Assembly: GCF_035271045.1 (NCBI RefSeq)
Contig: NZ_DATESC010000002.1
Span: forward strand, 175,898-239,897
Reading direction: 5' to 3'
Source of the DNA: Marinospirillum sp035271045
Lineage (GTDB): Bacteria; Pseudomonadota; Gammaproteobacteria; Pseudomonadales; Halomonadaceae
DNA length: 64,000 nt
Below, piece after piece: positions 52,577 to 60,927 of the stretch. Below the pieces are notes generated by a model. It was not told the origin of the DNA. It searched no databases and saw only the letters and a program-made list of their open reading frames with translations. Made by a program: the position numbers and the translations under genes. Every line of letters begins with the position of its first letter. Position 1 is the first letter of the stretch.

Positions 52577-52750
52577 TTATTCTAATAGCTCAAGTCGACG
52601 TTTTTGTTCTAGCCAAAGCGTTGCAGCGATTAGTCCAGCCCAAAAAAGAAAAGGTTTATACCAGTCACTATTGCTCCAAGGTTGTAGAAGCCAAGGCGAA
52701 AAGAAATAACCAAGAGTGACCAGTAGTAGGACGAGTCGGTAGGCATACAT
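52577..52750 (-). CDS. cbrX: Small membrane protein preceding cbrA (CbrX-like)
   Basis: About 57 residues from ATG 52750, with two hydrophobic segments (YRLVLLLVTLGYFFSPWLL and PFLFWAGLIAATLWL) and a basic/acidic tail EQKRRLELLE. A TTG at 52771 is an alternative start. The stop lies 1 base before the cbrA ATG, which implies translational coupling. In Pseudomonas a small open frame named cbrX stands at this place and affects cbrA expression. I assign it by position and size, not by clear sequence identity. Confidence 0.65.
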   Translation of the reverse strand: MYAYRLVLLLVTLGYFFSPWLLQPWSNSDWYKPFLFWAGLIAATLWLEQKRRLELLE

Positions 52751-52852
52751 CGGCGTAATTCGACCTCGCAAGATTGGATAAATTAAGAAGGGTTTAATAA
52801 AGGCGTATGGTTATTTTGATTAAATAATGGTCAGGATAGTAACAACAGTTAA

Positions 52853-52896
52853 GTGCTCTTGCATGGGTTTTAACAATAAAAACCTAACAAGAGCAC
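52853..52896. repeat. Long two-tier hairpin downstream of dksA
   Basis: GTGCTCTTG (52853-52861) pairs exactly with CAAGAGCAC (52888-52896). Inside it, GGTTTT (52866-52871) pairs with AAAACC (52879-52884). It starts 19 bases after the dksA stop on the minus strand. There is no T run after the outer stem, so it may be a 3'-end stabiliser, an unusual terminator, or part of the promoter region of the cbrXAB genes. Confidence 0.75.
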
Positions 52897-52914
52897 AGGA
52901 TTAATTCAGGTTAT

Positions 52915-53355
52915 TTAGCCACCAATTTGCTTTTCTTTAATTTCTGCTAGGCTTTTACAGTCAACACACATGGTTGCTGTTGGGCGTGCTTCAAGGCGGC
53001 GAATACCAATATCAATACCACAAGCTTCGCAGTAGCCGTAATCGCCTTCTTCAATACTGACTAGCGTTTCGTTAATTTTTTTAATTAACTTGCGCTCTCT
53101 ATCACGGGTTCTTAGCTCTAGGCTAAATTCTTCTTCTTGAGTGGCACGGTCAGCCGGATCAGCAAAGTTAGAAGCCTCTTCTTTAAGGTTTTTAACGGTA
53201 CGATCCACTTCATCAAGCAGCTCTTGTTTCCAATTATTTAAAATTTTACGGAAATGATCGCGTTGCTCGCTACTCATGTACTCTTCACCCTCTGCTTGCT
53301 GGTAGGGTGTAAAGCTTTGGTTTTCATTCATGTTTTCTGGCTTACTCTTTGACAT
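52915..53355 (-). CDS. dksA: RNA polymerase-binding transcription factor DksA
   Basis: A 146-residue coiled-coil protein that enters the RNA polymerase secondary channel and strengthens the ppGpp response, notably at rRNA promoters. The coiled coil (about residues 35-105) carries the tip ADPADRATQEEE with both Asp residues near 68-71. The zinc finger CEACGIDIGIRRLEARP...CVDC is intact near 115-137. It stands upstream of cbrX-cbrA-cbrB; the gluQ gene found between them in Pseudomonas is missing. Confidence 0.97.
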   Translation of the reverse strand: MSKSKPENMNENQSFTPYQQAEGEEYMSSEQRDHFRKILNNWKQELLDEVDRTVKNLKEEASNFADPADRATQEEEFSLELRTRDRERKLIKKINETLVSIEEGDYGYCEACGIDIGIRRLEARPTATMCVDCKSLAEIKEKQIGG

Positions 53356-53486
53356 AGCTTTGCCTCGTGGCGTAGTAGTCGTCCTGTATTCGGTAGCTAC
53401 CGAGCGAAAAAGACCAAGTTATTTAATGCAATTTTAAAGTAAATACAAGCATTATGTTTAAAATTTCAGTTTGGCTAGTTTATTGC

Positions 53487-55064
53487 TTATTCCTCTAAAC
53501 GCAGGTGATCCCGAATCAGCTTCACCAGTATTTGGCTAGCAGCAGGCGCGTCAGTATCTACAGTAACCGCACGGGTTAGCTCTTCGGTGGTTAAAGGGTC
53601 GTGATTAGCTAATTGGTGCTCTAGGACGAGTAAATCAGCTTCCGCTACTTTTTCACCGTCTTGAATACGCTTGGTTAAACGGCGGCGTAACGTTGCTTTA
53701 TCTGCCGTTAACGAAATAATTAAAGAGGTTAAACCTAAGTTCTCAGCCACTGCATGAAGCTGATCGCGTTGATTTTTTCTTAAATTAGTGGCGTCTAGTG
53801 TGACGGGGAAGCAAGATCGCAACACGCTATTAGCTAATTGCGTTAAGCGGTTATAGGTTTGTTCACTGGCTTTTGGCGTATAAATTCCACTGGTTAATTC
53901 ATTGGAATAACTACTTTCTTCAGGTTTTAAGCCAAACAAACGCTTGCGCTCAATGTCGGAACGAATACGAATACCACCTAGTTCTCTGACAACACTTGTG
54001 GTTAAGGTACTTTTACCACTGCCTGAAAAGCCGTGGGTAATCAGTAAATAAGGCGAATGAAACTCAATGTAGCTTTCGGCTAGGTCGGTATAGCTGCGGT
54101 ATTGGCGCATCACACTGGCTTTATCTTCGTCATCTAAGCCCGGTTGGGCTAGGCGGAACAGGTTAACTTTGGCACGAACTAAAGCCCGGTAAACTTTATA
54201 AAAGCACAGCAGTTCTAAACCTTCGTAATCGCCGGTTTGTTCTAGGTAATGGTTTAGGGTGATTTGAGCCATGTCTTTTAGGCCACGGTCTTCTAAATCC
54301 ATAATTAAAAAAGCTAGATCGCTGATTACATCACACCAACGAAATGCATCGTTGAATTCAATGCAATCAAAAGCAACCACTTTTCCTTTCCAAAGCGTGG
54401 TATTACCTAAGTGCAAGTCACCGTGGCATTCGCGCACAAAGCCATCAGCTAGGCGCTGTGCAAAGGTTTTTTCATGGCGTGAAAACGTATCTTTTGACCA
54501 GTCTTCTAAAAGCTGAACTTGCTTTAAACTTTCTGGGTCATCAACCAGCAATTCACGAATCTGGTCAAAGTTTTGTTGTGCCGGAAACCAAATAGCTGCA
54601 GGTGTGCCTAAATCATCCGGCGGTAAACCTGGTGCAAGCTTAGTGTGAAAATCAGCCAGTTGTTCTGCTAGTTGTATTAGGTGTTGTTCTTTTAATTCGC
54701 CACGCTGCTGGAGTGCATTCAATAATTTAGAATCATCAAAACGGCGCATTTTTAGCAAATATTCAAAAGGAGCGCTTGGGTCATCAAAGCTAGGTGCTTT
54801 TGCATTGCCAGAAAGCGGCAGGACATTTAAGTAAAACTCAGGGGCCATACGTTGGTTAAGGGTTAACTCTAGCTCGCAAAAGTGTTTGCGTTGTTCTAGC
54901 GTCGAATAGTCAAGAAAGCCAAAGTTGACGGGTTTTTTAAGCTTGTAAGCAAACTCGCCGGCTAAAAAAACCCAAGAGATATGCGTTTCACGTACAAGCA
55001 CCTCCTCAACAGGGTGAGGGTAGCTTGCTGGATTTTTTAGTGCTTGGACCAATGCCTCGTTCAC
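53487..55064 (-). CDS. Bifunctional aminoglycoside-phosphotransferase-like / AAA kinase fusion protein
   Basis: A 525-residue two-domain protein. The N-terminal part (about 1-330) is a phosphotransferase-fold domain with FVRECHGDLHLGNTTLWKGKVVAFDCIEFND, which holds the HGDxHxxN and DxD-type catalytic motifs. The C-terminal part (about 335-520) is a P-loop kinase of the gluconate-kinase/Zeta-like group, with LITHGFSGSGKSTLT near residue 343-352 and VTLDATNLRKNQRDQL. This fusion is widespread but its substrates are unknown. Antibiotic resistance should not be inferred from the fold. It lies between dksA and hemL on the same strand. Confidence 0.82.
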   Translation of the reverse strand: MNEALVQALKNPASYPHPVEEVLVRETHISWVFLAGEFAYKLKKPVNFGFLDYSTLEQRKHFCELELTLNQRMAPEFYLNVLPLSGNAKAPSFDDPSAPFEYLLKMRRFDDSKLLNALQQRGELKEQHLIQLAEQLADFHTKLAPGLPPDDLGTPAAIWFPAQQNFDQIRELLVDDPESLKQVQLLEDWSKDTFSRHEKTFAQRLADGFVRECHGDLHLGNTTLWKGKVVAFDCIEFNDAFRWCDVISDLAFLIMDLEDRGLKDMAQITLNHYLEQTGDYEGLELLCFYKVYRALVRAKVNLFRLAQPGLDDEDKASVMRQYRSYTDLAESYIEFHSPYLLITHGFSGSGKSTLTTSVVRELGGIRIRSDIERKRLFGLKPEESSYSNELTSGIYTPKASEQTYNRLTQLANSVLRSCFPVTLDATNLRKNQRDQLHAVAENLGLTSLIISLTADKATLRRRLTKRIQDGEKVAEADLLVLEHQLANHDPLTTEELTRAVTVDTDAPAASQILVKLIRDHLRLEE

Positions 55065-55115
55065 GAGCGGCTCCTTGTTTCTTTTATACGTTTTTTTATG
55101 AGTGTCTTATAAGTG

Positions 55116-56399
55116 CTATTTTAAGCTGGCAAAAGCCGCTGCTGCTGCAACTAACGTGGCTTGAAGTTCTTCTTCTTGGTGTGCTGCCGACACAAAACCG
55201 GCTTCATAAGCAGAAGGTGCAAGGTAAATGCCTTGTTTTAACATGGCATGAAAAAAAGCATTAAAGCGTTCTAGGTTACAAGCCGTTGCTTGAGCAAAGT
55301 TATGCACAGCTGATTGTTCAGTAAAAAACAAACCAAACATACCGCCAATCTGTTGGGTCATAAATGGAATGCCTGCTGCTTTGGCTTGTTCTTCTAGGCC
55401 ACGGCACAAACGTTCAGCATAGCTGCTAAGGTGTTTATGAAAATCAGGCGTACGAATTTTTTGCAGCAGCGTTAAGCCAGCAGTCATGGCAATCGGATTA
55501 CCTGACAGCGTGCCGGCTTGGTAAACAGGGCCTAAAGGCGAAAGTTGATCCATAAATTCGGCTTTACCACCAAAAGCGCCCACCGGCAAACCACCACCAA
55601 CAATTTTACCCAGCGTGGTTAAGTCGGGTTTTACATTGTAATGCTGTTGAGCGCCGCCTAATGCTACGCGAAAGCCAGTCATTACTTCGTCAAAAATTAA
55701 CAAAGCACCGGACTCAGTGCATACTTTACGCAGCACGTCTAAAAAGCCCGCTTGAGGCGGAATGCAGTTCATATTGCCTGCAACGGGTTCAACAATAATG
55801 CAGGCAATTTGGTCGCCTAGGGCTTTAAAGCATTCGCGCACACCTTCGATATCGTTATACGTCAGCGTTAGCGTGTGCTGCGCTAAGTCAGCAGGAACAC
55901 CAGGTGAAGTAGGCACGCCATAAGTTAAAGCGCCAGAACCGGCTTTAACTAACAAGGAGTCGCTGTGTCCGTGGTAACAACCTTCAAACTTAACGATTTT
56001 ATCACGGCCTGTGTAACCACGGGCTAGGCGAATGGCACTCATGGTCGCTTCGGTACCTGAGCTCACCATACGCACACGCTCAATCGAAGGCACGAGTTCG
56101 CAAATCAGCTCAGCCATTTGAGTTTCTAATGCCGTAGGTGCGCCATAAGAAAGCCCAAAGTCTAAACGGCTGCGTACCGCATCTAAAATATCTTTGTCGG
56201 CATGACCGGTAATCATTGGCCCCCAAGAGCCAATATAATCAATATAACGCTGGTCATCTTCATCAATTAAATAAGCACCTTCAGCGCGTTTAATAAAAAT
56301 AGGATTACCACCCACGCTTTTAAAAGCACGAACTGGTGAATTAACACCGCCAGGAATAAATTGTTGGGCGCGTTCAAATAGGTCTGCTGAGCGTGTCAT
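55116..56399 (-). CDS. hemL: Glutamate-1-semialdehyde 2,1-aminomutase
   Basis: A 427-residue PLP enzyme forming 5-aminolevulinate in the C5 heme pathway. Motifs include IPGGVNSPVRAFKSVGG near residue 15, SWGPMITGHADKDI near 54, VSSGTEATMSAIRLARGYTGRDKI near 118, LIFDEVMTGFRVA near 243 and the PLP Lys in TLGKIVGGGLPVGAFGG near 265. I start at ATG 56399 with GAGG 6 bases upstream. The frame is open further, but that part overlaps thiE. The true overlap with thiE is 26 bases. Confidence 0.96.
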   Translation of the reverse strand: MTRSADLFERAQQFIPGGVNSPVRAFKSVGGNPIFIKRAEGAYLIDEDDQRYIDYIGSWGPMITGHADKDILDAVRSRLDFGLSYGAPTALETQMAELICELVPSIERVRMVSSGTEATMSAIRLARGYTGRDKIVKFEGCYHGHSDSLLVKAGSGALTYGVPTSPGVPADLAQHTLTLTYNDIEGVRECFKALGDQIACIIVEPVAGNMNCIPPQAGFLDVLRKVCTESGALLIFDEVMTGFRVALGGAQQHYNVKPDLTTLGKIVGGGLPVGAFGGKAEFMDQLSPLGPVYQAGTLSGNPIAMTAGLTLLQKIRTPDFHKHLSSYAERLCRGLEEQAKAAGIPFMTQQIGGMFGLFFTEQSAVHNFAQATACNLERFNAFFHAMLKQGIYLAPSAYEAGFVSAAHQEEELQATLVAAAAAFASLK

Positions 56400-57060
56400 A
56401 AATAACCTCATAAGGTTGAAAAGGAAATGTGGATTCAAAGGCTTTACGCAAGGCACGAACGGCTTCTTCTGGGCAAGGTTGAGCAAAAACGCCTGCAGCA
56501 GCAGCAATCATGGATGCACCTGCTTTAGCAAAAATAGGCGCTTGCTCTAGGCTAATACCACCAATCGCAACGGTTGGTAGCCCAAGGTGTTCGGCTAGCT
56601 TAAAAATACTTAGGTTAGCGGCGGGTGCATAAGGCTTAGTGGTTGAAGAGAAAAAACGTCCAAAAGCTAGGTAGTTTGCACTTTGCTCTGCTGCTATTAT
56701 TGCTAACTGCAGGCTATTGTGGCAGGTGCTACCGATAATGGCGTGTTGACCTAAAAACTGGCGGGCATGGCGTAAATTAGCATCATTTTGCCCTAAATGT
56801 ACGCCAGCGGCTTCACAGGCTTTAGCCAGTTTAGGGTCATCATTGATAATAAGTTGGCATTCATAACTAAGGCACAAATCAGCTAACATTCTTGTTTGGC
56901 GCAACGCTTTGCTAGCATCGGCCGTTTTATCACGGTATTGCAATAGCCTGATGCCACCCCGTAAGGCAGCTTCGGCAGCTTCTTGGAGGCGGGTGTCATC
57001 TGGCAGCAGGTTTGCATCAGTAATGGCATAAATACCCCGCAAGTATTGTTGGTTAAGCAT
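56374..57060 (-). CDS. thiE: Thiamine-phosphate synthase
   Basis: A 228-residue TIM-barrel enzyme joining the pyrimidine and thiazole halves of thiamine. Signatures are LRGIYAITDANLL at the N-terminus, LLQYRDKTAD near residue 39, LIINDDPKLAKACEAAGVHLGQND near 70, IIGSTCHN near 108 and TVAIGGISLEQAP near 173. It overlaps thiD by 8 bases and hemL by 26. Confidence 0.95.
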   Translation of the reverse strand: MLNQQYLRGIYAITDANLLPDDTRLQEAAEAALRGGIRLLQYRDKTADASKALRQTRMLADLCLSYECQLIINDDPKLAKACEAAGVHLGQNDANLRHARQFLGQHAIIGSTCHNSLQLAIIAAEQSANYLAFGRFFSSTTKPYAPAANLSIFKLAEHLGLPTVAIGGISLEQAPIFAKAGASMIAAAAGVFAQPCPEEAVRALRKAFESTFPFQPYEVIYDTLSRPI

Positions 57061-57874
57061 GGTTAGTGTCCTGCAGTCTAAGGGGTAAAAGCTGTCCTTC
57101 GGTTAATTTGAGTGCTTTTTCTAAGCTTCGCCAAGTGTAATCCTGCGCTTTTACTGAAGCGGTTGCCAAATCCTCGCCGCGTCCAAGCAATGCTGCTAAA
57201 GCAGATGCTAGCGTGCAACCTGAACCATGAAACTCACCTTCTAAGCGTTGCCAGCGATTTACGGTAGGTTCGTTACTGGATTCACTAAAAAGTAGATTTT
57301 TTACGGTATGTGTTTGGTTGTGCGTACCTGTCACCAAAACGGCTTTACAGCCAAGTTTAAGCAGCTGTTCAGCTTTTGCAGCAATACTGCTTTCACCGGG
57401 AACAAGCTGTTCTAATTCTGGTAAGTTTGGTGTAATTACGGTACAAAAAGGAATAATGCATTCTTTTAAATGAGTCAATAATGCGGCGTTGCTAAACGCA
57501 GTACCACTGGTGCTGGCCATTACTGGGTCAAGAATGACGGGTGTTTGGGTGTTACGCTTTAATAGATTGGCAAGGGTTTCTTGAATTGCCATATTACCCA
57601 ACACGCCTACTTTAATGGCAGCAGGCTGAAAGTCTGCTAGAAGTGTTTCTAGCTGCTGTTGAAATGCTTCAATCGGCTGATAGCTTACTTGCTTTATAAA
57701 CTGCGTATTTTGTGCAGTAAGGCAAGTAATAAGTGTTAATGGCCAAGTACCCAAAGCCAATAAAGTTTGAGCATCTGCAATAATACCAGCGCCACCTGAA
57801 GGATCATGCCCTCCAATGGCTAAAACTGGCGGGTATTTTTTTTGAAAGTTAGGATGAACCCCAAGTTTGATCAT
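57053..57874 (-). CDS. thiD: Hydroxymethylpyrimidine (phosphate) kinase
   Basis: A 273-residue ribokinase-fold enzyme phosphorylating the thiamine pyrimidine. Motifs are AIGGHDPSGGAGIIADAQTLLALG near residue 20, VILDPVMASTSGTAF near 115, ITPNLPELEQL near 149 and the catalytic FHGSGCTLASALAALL near 225. The start ATG at 57874 precedes NH-terminal IKLGVHPNF. I saw no TPP riboswitch in the 19 bases between it and the upstream gene. Confidence 0.95.
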   Translation of the reverse strand: MIKLGVHPNFQKKYPPVLAIGGHDPSGGAGIIADAQTLLALGTWPLTLITCLTAQNTQFIKQVSYQPIEAFQQQLETLLADFQPAAIKVGVLGNMAIQETLANLLKRNTQTPVILDPVMASTSGTAFSNAALLTHLKECIIPFCTVITPNLPELEQLVPGESSIAAKAEQLLKLGCKAVLVTGTHNQTHTVKNLLFSESSNEPTVNRWQRLEGEFHGSGCTLASALAALLGRGEDLATASVKAQDYTWRSLEKALKLTEGQLLPLRLQDTNHA

Positions 57875-57893
57875 AATTCAAACATCCAACGCT

Positions 57894-58331
57894 TTACCAA
57901 GGCTTAATGATCGCAAGAAGCACCACAAAAATAAGTACGAATACTGGCAATTCATTAAAAAATCGGTACCAAGTTTCGCTGTGATCGTTGCGGTCCGCTG
58001 CTAAATGCCGCTGCAGCATACCACACCAAAAATGATAGATTATTAGTAGTGCGACTAAAGCTAATTTAATTTGCATCCAAGTTTGTGCTAGATAACCTTC
58101 AAAATTTAAGCTTAACAATCCTGTACCTAGTAGCAGAACTGCTATCATTGATGGATTCATAATGCCACGATAAAGCTTGCGTTCCATTGTTTTAAAGCGC
58201 TCAACACCTTTAATATCGCCTTCTTTGATGGCTTGAGTATGGTAGATAAAGAGCCTTGGAAGGTAAAAAATTGCTGCAAACCAAGTGACAATTGCCATAA
58301 TGTGAAAAGCTTTCAACCAAAGATAAGTCAT
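57894..58331 (-). CDS. hemJ: Protoporphyrinogen IX oxidase HemJ
   Basis: A 145-residue membrane protein with four helices. Hallmarks are LKAFHIMAIVTWFAAIFYLPRLFIYH (with conserved His, Arg), ERFKTMERKLYRGIMNPSM and WMQIKLALVALLIIYHFWCG. HemJ oxidises protoporphyrinogen IX in organisms without HemG/HemY. It appears to lead a minus-strand group with thiD, thiE and hemL, which places two heme steps in one likely transcript. Confidence 0.93.
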   Translation of the reverse strand: MTYLWLKAFHIMAIVTWFAAIFYLPRLFIYHTQAIKEGDIKGVERFKTMERKLYRGIMNPSMIAVLLLGTGLLSLNFEGYLAQTWMQIKLALVALLIIYHFWCGMLQRHLAADRNDHSETWYRFFNELPVFVLIFVVLLAIIKPW

Positions 58332-58487
58332 TTTTTTTCCTAAGCTAGGTTAAAACATAAAGGATACCTTAACACTGGTTGTAAAGGTAATAAGACTCGG
58401 TGAGAAGGGCATACTTGATGGGTTTTTTTGTGTATTATCGCTCCAATTATTTAACAAGCGTTGTTTAATAAAGGCTAGGAGAGTTCA

Positions 58488-59537
58488 GTGATAAAAGTAG
58501 GTATTGTTGGTGGAACAGGCTATACCGGCGTGGAATTACTACGGTTATTAGCCTCTCACCCAAATGCTAGCGTTGATGTTATTACTTCACGTTCAGAAGC
58601 GGGTTTGTGTGTGGCTGAAATGTACCCCAACCTTCGCGGTCATTATTCTAATTTATTCTTTAGCGAGCCAGATGTTACACGCTTAGCGGCTTGTGATGTG
58701 GTTTTTTTCGCAACACCGCATGGTGTTGCTCATGCGTTAGCCGGTGAATTGCTAGATGCTGGTACGCGCATTATTGACCTTTCTGCTGATTTTAGATTGC
58801 AAGATGCTGACGAGTGGGCCAAGTGGTATGGACAGCCACATGGTGCGCCTGAACTGTTAGGTGAAGCGGTATATGGTTTACCTGAAGTAGCTAGAGAAAA
58901 AATTAAAACGGCACGTTTGGTCGCTGTGCCTGGTTGTTACCCTACGGCAGTACAACTGGGCTTAATCCCTTTATTTGAAAGTGGGTTAATAGAAACTCAA
59001 GGCATTATTGCTGACTGTAAATCTGGTGTTTCGGGTGCTGGACGTGGCGCAAGCGTTGGTTCGTTGTTTTGTGAATCAGGCGAAAGCATGAAGGCCTATG
59101 CTGTAGGCAAGCATAGGCATCATCCAGAAATAACACAAGGTTTAACGGCTGCTGCAAATCAAGCCGTCGGTTTAACTTTTGTACCGCATTTAACACCCAT
59201 GATTCGTGGTATTCATGCAACACTGTACGTTCGTTTAACCAGCGCCAACCAAAAGCTAACCGATATTGAGTTACAGCAGCTTTTTGAAACGCGTTATAAA
59301 AATGAACCTTGTGTTGATGTTATGCCTTGGAACGCTTGCCCAGAGACACGTAGTGTACGTGGTGCAAATGTATGTAGAATTGGTCTGCACAGACCCCAAG
59401 GCAGTGATTTAATTATTGTCCTTGCTGTTATTGATAACTTAGTTAAAGGGGCCAGCGGACAGGCAGTGCAAAATATGAATATTATGTTTGGCCAAGATGA
59501 GTTGGCGGGTTTGCATTTTGCAGCCTTAATGCCCTGA
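58488..59537 (+). CDS. argC: N-acetyl-gamma-glutamyl-phosphate reductase
   Basis: A 349-residue NADPH-dependent dehydrogenase in arginine synthesis. It shows the Rossmann motif VGIVGGTGYTGVELLRLL, LSADFRLQD near residue 98, the catalytic Cys150 in VPGCYPTAVQLGLIPL and KSGVSGAGRGAS near 178. The start is a GTG at 58488 with AGGAGAG before it. It is divergent from hemJ. Confidence 0.96.
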   Translation: MIKVGIVGGTGYTGVELLRLLASHPNASVDVITSRSEAGLCVAEMYPNLRGHYSNLFFSEPDVTRLAACDVVFFATPHGVAHALAGELLDAGTRIIDLSADFRLQDADEWAKWYGQPHGAPELLGEAVYGLPEVAREKIKTARLVAVPGCYPTAVQLGLIPLFESGLIETQGIIADCKSGVSGAGRGASVGSLFCESGESMKAYAVGKHRHHPEITQGLTAAANQAVGLTFVPHLTPMIRGIHATLYVRLTSANQKLTDIELQQLFETRYKNEPCVDVMPWNACPETRSVRGANVCRIGLHRPQGSDLIIVLAVIDNLVKGASGQAVQNMNIMFGQDELAGLHFAALMP

Positions 59538-59574
59538 CTTTAGTAACTGGCTAAGCCGCTAGCGGATATTGAAA

Positions 59575-60312
59575 ATGAATAAAGGACAGGGTGAGCGCCT
59601 ACAGATTGTTACGTATAATCCGATTCGGCGCTTTATTAATAGAGTCATTGCTTTAAGCCTTATACTTGCTTTAGCAGCCGGTGGTTATTATTACGGTCAA
59701 TGGTCGGTTTGGCATGAGCGTGGCTCTGCAGTCATTGAGCGCGATGACCTTAGAGTAAAAACCCAAGTACAAGAGAAAGAGCTAAGTGATTTAAGGCGTC
59801 GCGTGTTAGTAACAGAAAGTAGCAATGCCGTCGATAAACAAACGCAGCAAGAAGTGCATCAAACGGTATTAGATCTTAATGCACGCATTGGTAAATTAGA
59901 AAATGAACTGCATTTTTATCAGCGTGTAATGGCACCTGAAAAAGCAGATCAGGGGCTTAGAATTGACCGCTTTGATATTAAGCCAACGGATAATCCCAGG
60001 GTTTTTGATTATCAGCTAGTTATTACGCAAGTAACCGATAATAATTCGTTTATTGAAGGCCGCGTTTTAGTCAGTTTAGTTGGATCGCGTGGTCAGACTT
60101 TGAATGTAACTTTGCCACTAAAAGATGTTTCACCTGAAGTTGATGAGTTAAGTGTAAGGTTTCGGTTTCGTTTCTTTCAAAACGTAGTAGGGCAGATACA
60201 TTTGCCTGAAGATTTTATACCAGAAAAAGTACAAATAATTTTGCAATCAATTGGAAATAAAGCTATGCGTATAGAAACCGAATTTGACTGGGTTAGCCAG
60301 GAGGCAATTTAA
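59575..60312 (+). CDS. DUF6776 family membrane-anchored coiled-coil protein
   Basis: A 245-residue protein of unknown function. One N-terminal membrane helix (about residues 25-42, VIALSLILALAAGGYYYG) is followed by a coiled coil (about 60-120, LRRRVLVTESSNAVDKQTQQEV) and a beta-rich C-terminal domain (about 135-245). I prefer ATG 59575, with AGCGGA 8 bases upstream; a TTG two codons earlier is in frame. Its stop directly abuts the bactofilin start, so they are coupled. Topology suggests a periplasmic or cytoplasmic partner of bactofilin at the envelope. Confidence 0.75.
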   Translation: MNKGQGERLQIVTYNPIRRFINRVIALSLILALAAGGYYYGQWSVWHERGSAVIERDDLRVKTQVQEKELSDLRRRVLVTESSNAVDKQTQQEVHQTVLDLNARIGKLENELHFYQRVMAPEKADQGLRIDRFDIKPTDNPRVFDYQLVITQVTDNNSFIEGRVLVSLVGSRGQTLNVTLPLKDVSPEVDELSVRFRFRFFQNVVGQIHLPEDFIPEKVQIILQSIGNKAMRIETEFDWVSQEAI

Positions 60313-60798
60313 ATGTTTGGAAAAAGCTCTGCGCCAACCAATAATTTTGACACTTTAATTTCAGGTAAAGCTGAAATTGTTGGTGATATTCATTTTTCTG
60401 GTGGGTTGCATATTGATGGAAAAGTTTATGGCAATATTATTGCTGATGACGACTCTAAAGCAGTACTAAGAATTAGCGATAAAGGGTCGGTAGAAGGTGA
60501 AGTGTCTGTTCCACACCTGATTGTTAATGGCACCATTATCGGTGACGTACATTCTTGTGAGCATTTAGAGCTTGCTGCTAAAGCCGTTATCAAAGGTAAT
60601 ATTTTCTACAACACCCTAGAAATGGTTATGGGTTCACAAGTTGACGGGCATTTAGAGCATCGCTATAAAAGTAGTAAAGGTAGTGAAAAAGTTAAGATGC
60701 CTAAACAGGTCACTAAAGAGAAGCCTAAATCGCAACTACACATTATCAATGAGTCTAAAGTGGACGTTAAGCCAGCCTTGGATACCGTTAAAAAATAA
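60313..60798 (+). CDS. Bactofilin-family cytoskeletal protein
   Basis: A 161-residue protein. Its central bactofilin beta-helix (about residues 15-115) includes DTLISGKAEIVGDIHFSGGLHIDGKVYGNI and HLIVNGTIIGDVHSCEHLELAAKAVIKGNIFYNTLEM, each split by short turns. A basic, unstructured tail follows. Bactofilins polymerise without nucleotides and scaffold envelope processes such as peptidoglycan synthesis or division. The start immediately follows the stop of the DUF6776 gene. Confidence 0.9.
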   Translation: MFGKSSAPTNNFDTLISGKAEIVGDIHFSGGLHIDGKVYGNIIADDDSKAVLRISDKGSVEGEVSVPHLIVNGTIIGDVHSCEHLELAAKAVIKGNIFYNTLEMVMGSQVDGHLEHRYKSSKGSEKVKMPKQVTKEKPKSQLHIINESKVDVKPALDTVKK

Positions 60799-60820
60799 GC
60801 AGTTCTATTGGCTGCTTATT
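60794..60820 (+). terminator. Hairpin at the end of the bactofilin gene
   Basis: AATAAGCAG (60794-60802) pairs with CTGCTTATT (60812-60820) and overlaps the stop codon. It is followed by ATTGTTTAG, so it would be a moderate terminator at best. Confidence 0.55.
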
Positions 60821-60927
60821 ATTGTTTAGTAATGGAATCAATCATGAGCAGCTAATTTGCACTGCTTATACTTGACTGCTGTGCTAGGTTAAGTCAGACT
60901 TTAGCCTAGTATATTGGAGTTAATTAT

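Noticed and set aside
53487..55064. Aminoglycoside resistance gene
   Set aside because: The phosphotransferase fold is shared by many housekeeping kinases, and the fusion to a P-loop kinase is a widespread family with no known resistance role.
56400..56507. 36-residue N-terminal extension of HemL
   Set aside because: It is the shifted-frame reading of thiE; the family starts at MTRSADLFERA, and GAGG stands before ATG 56399.
57875..57893. TPP riboswitch before thiD
   Set aside because: Only 19 bases separate thiD from hemJ, and none of the conserved thi-box sequence is present there or before hemJ.
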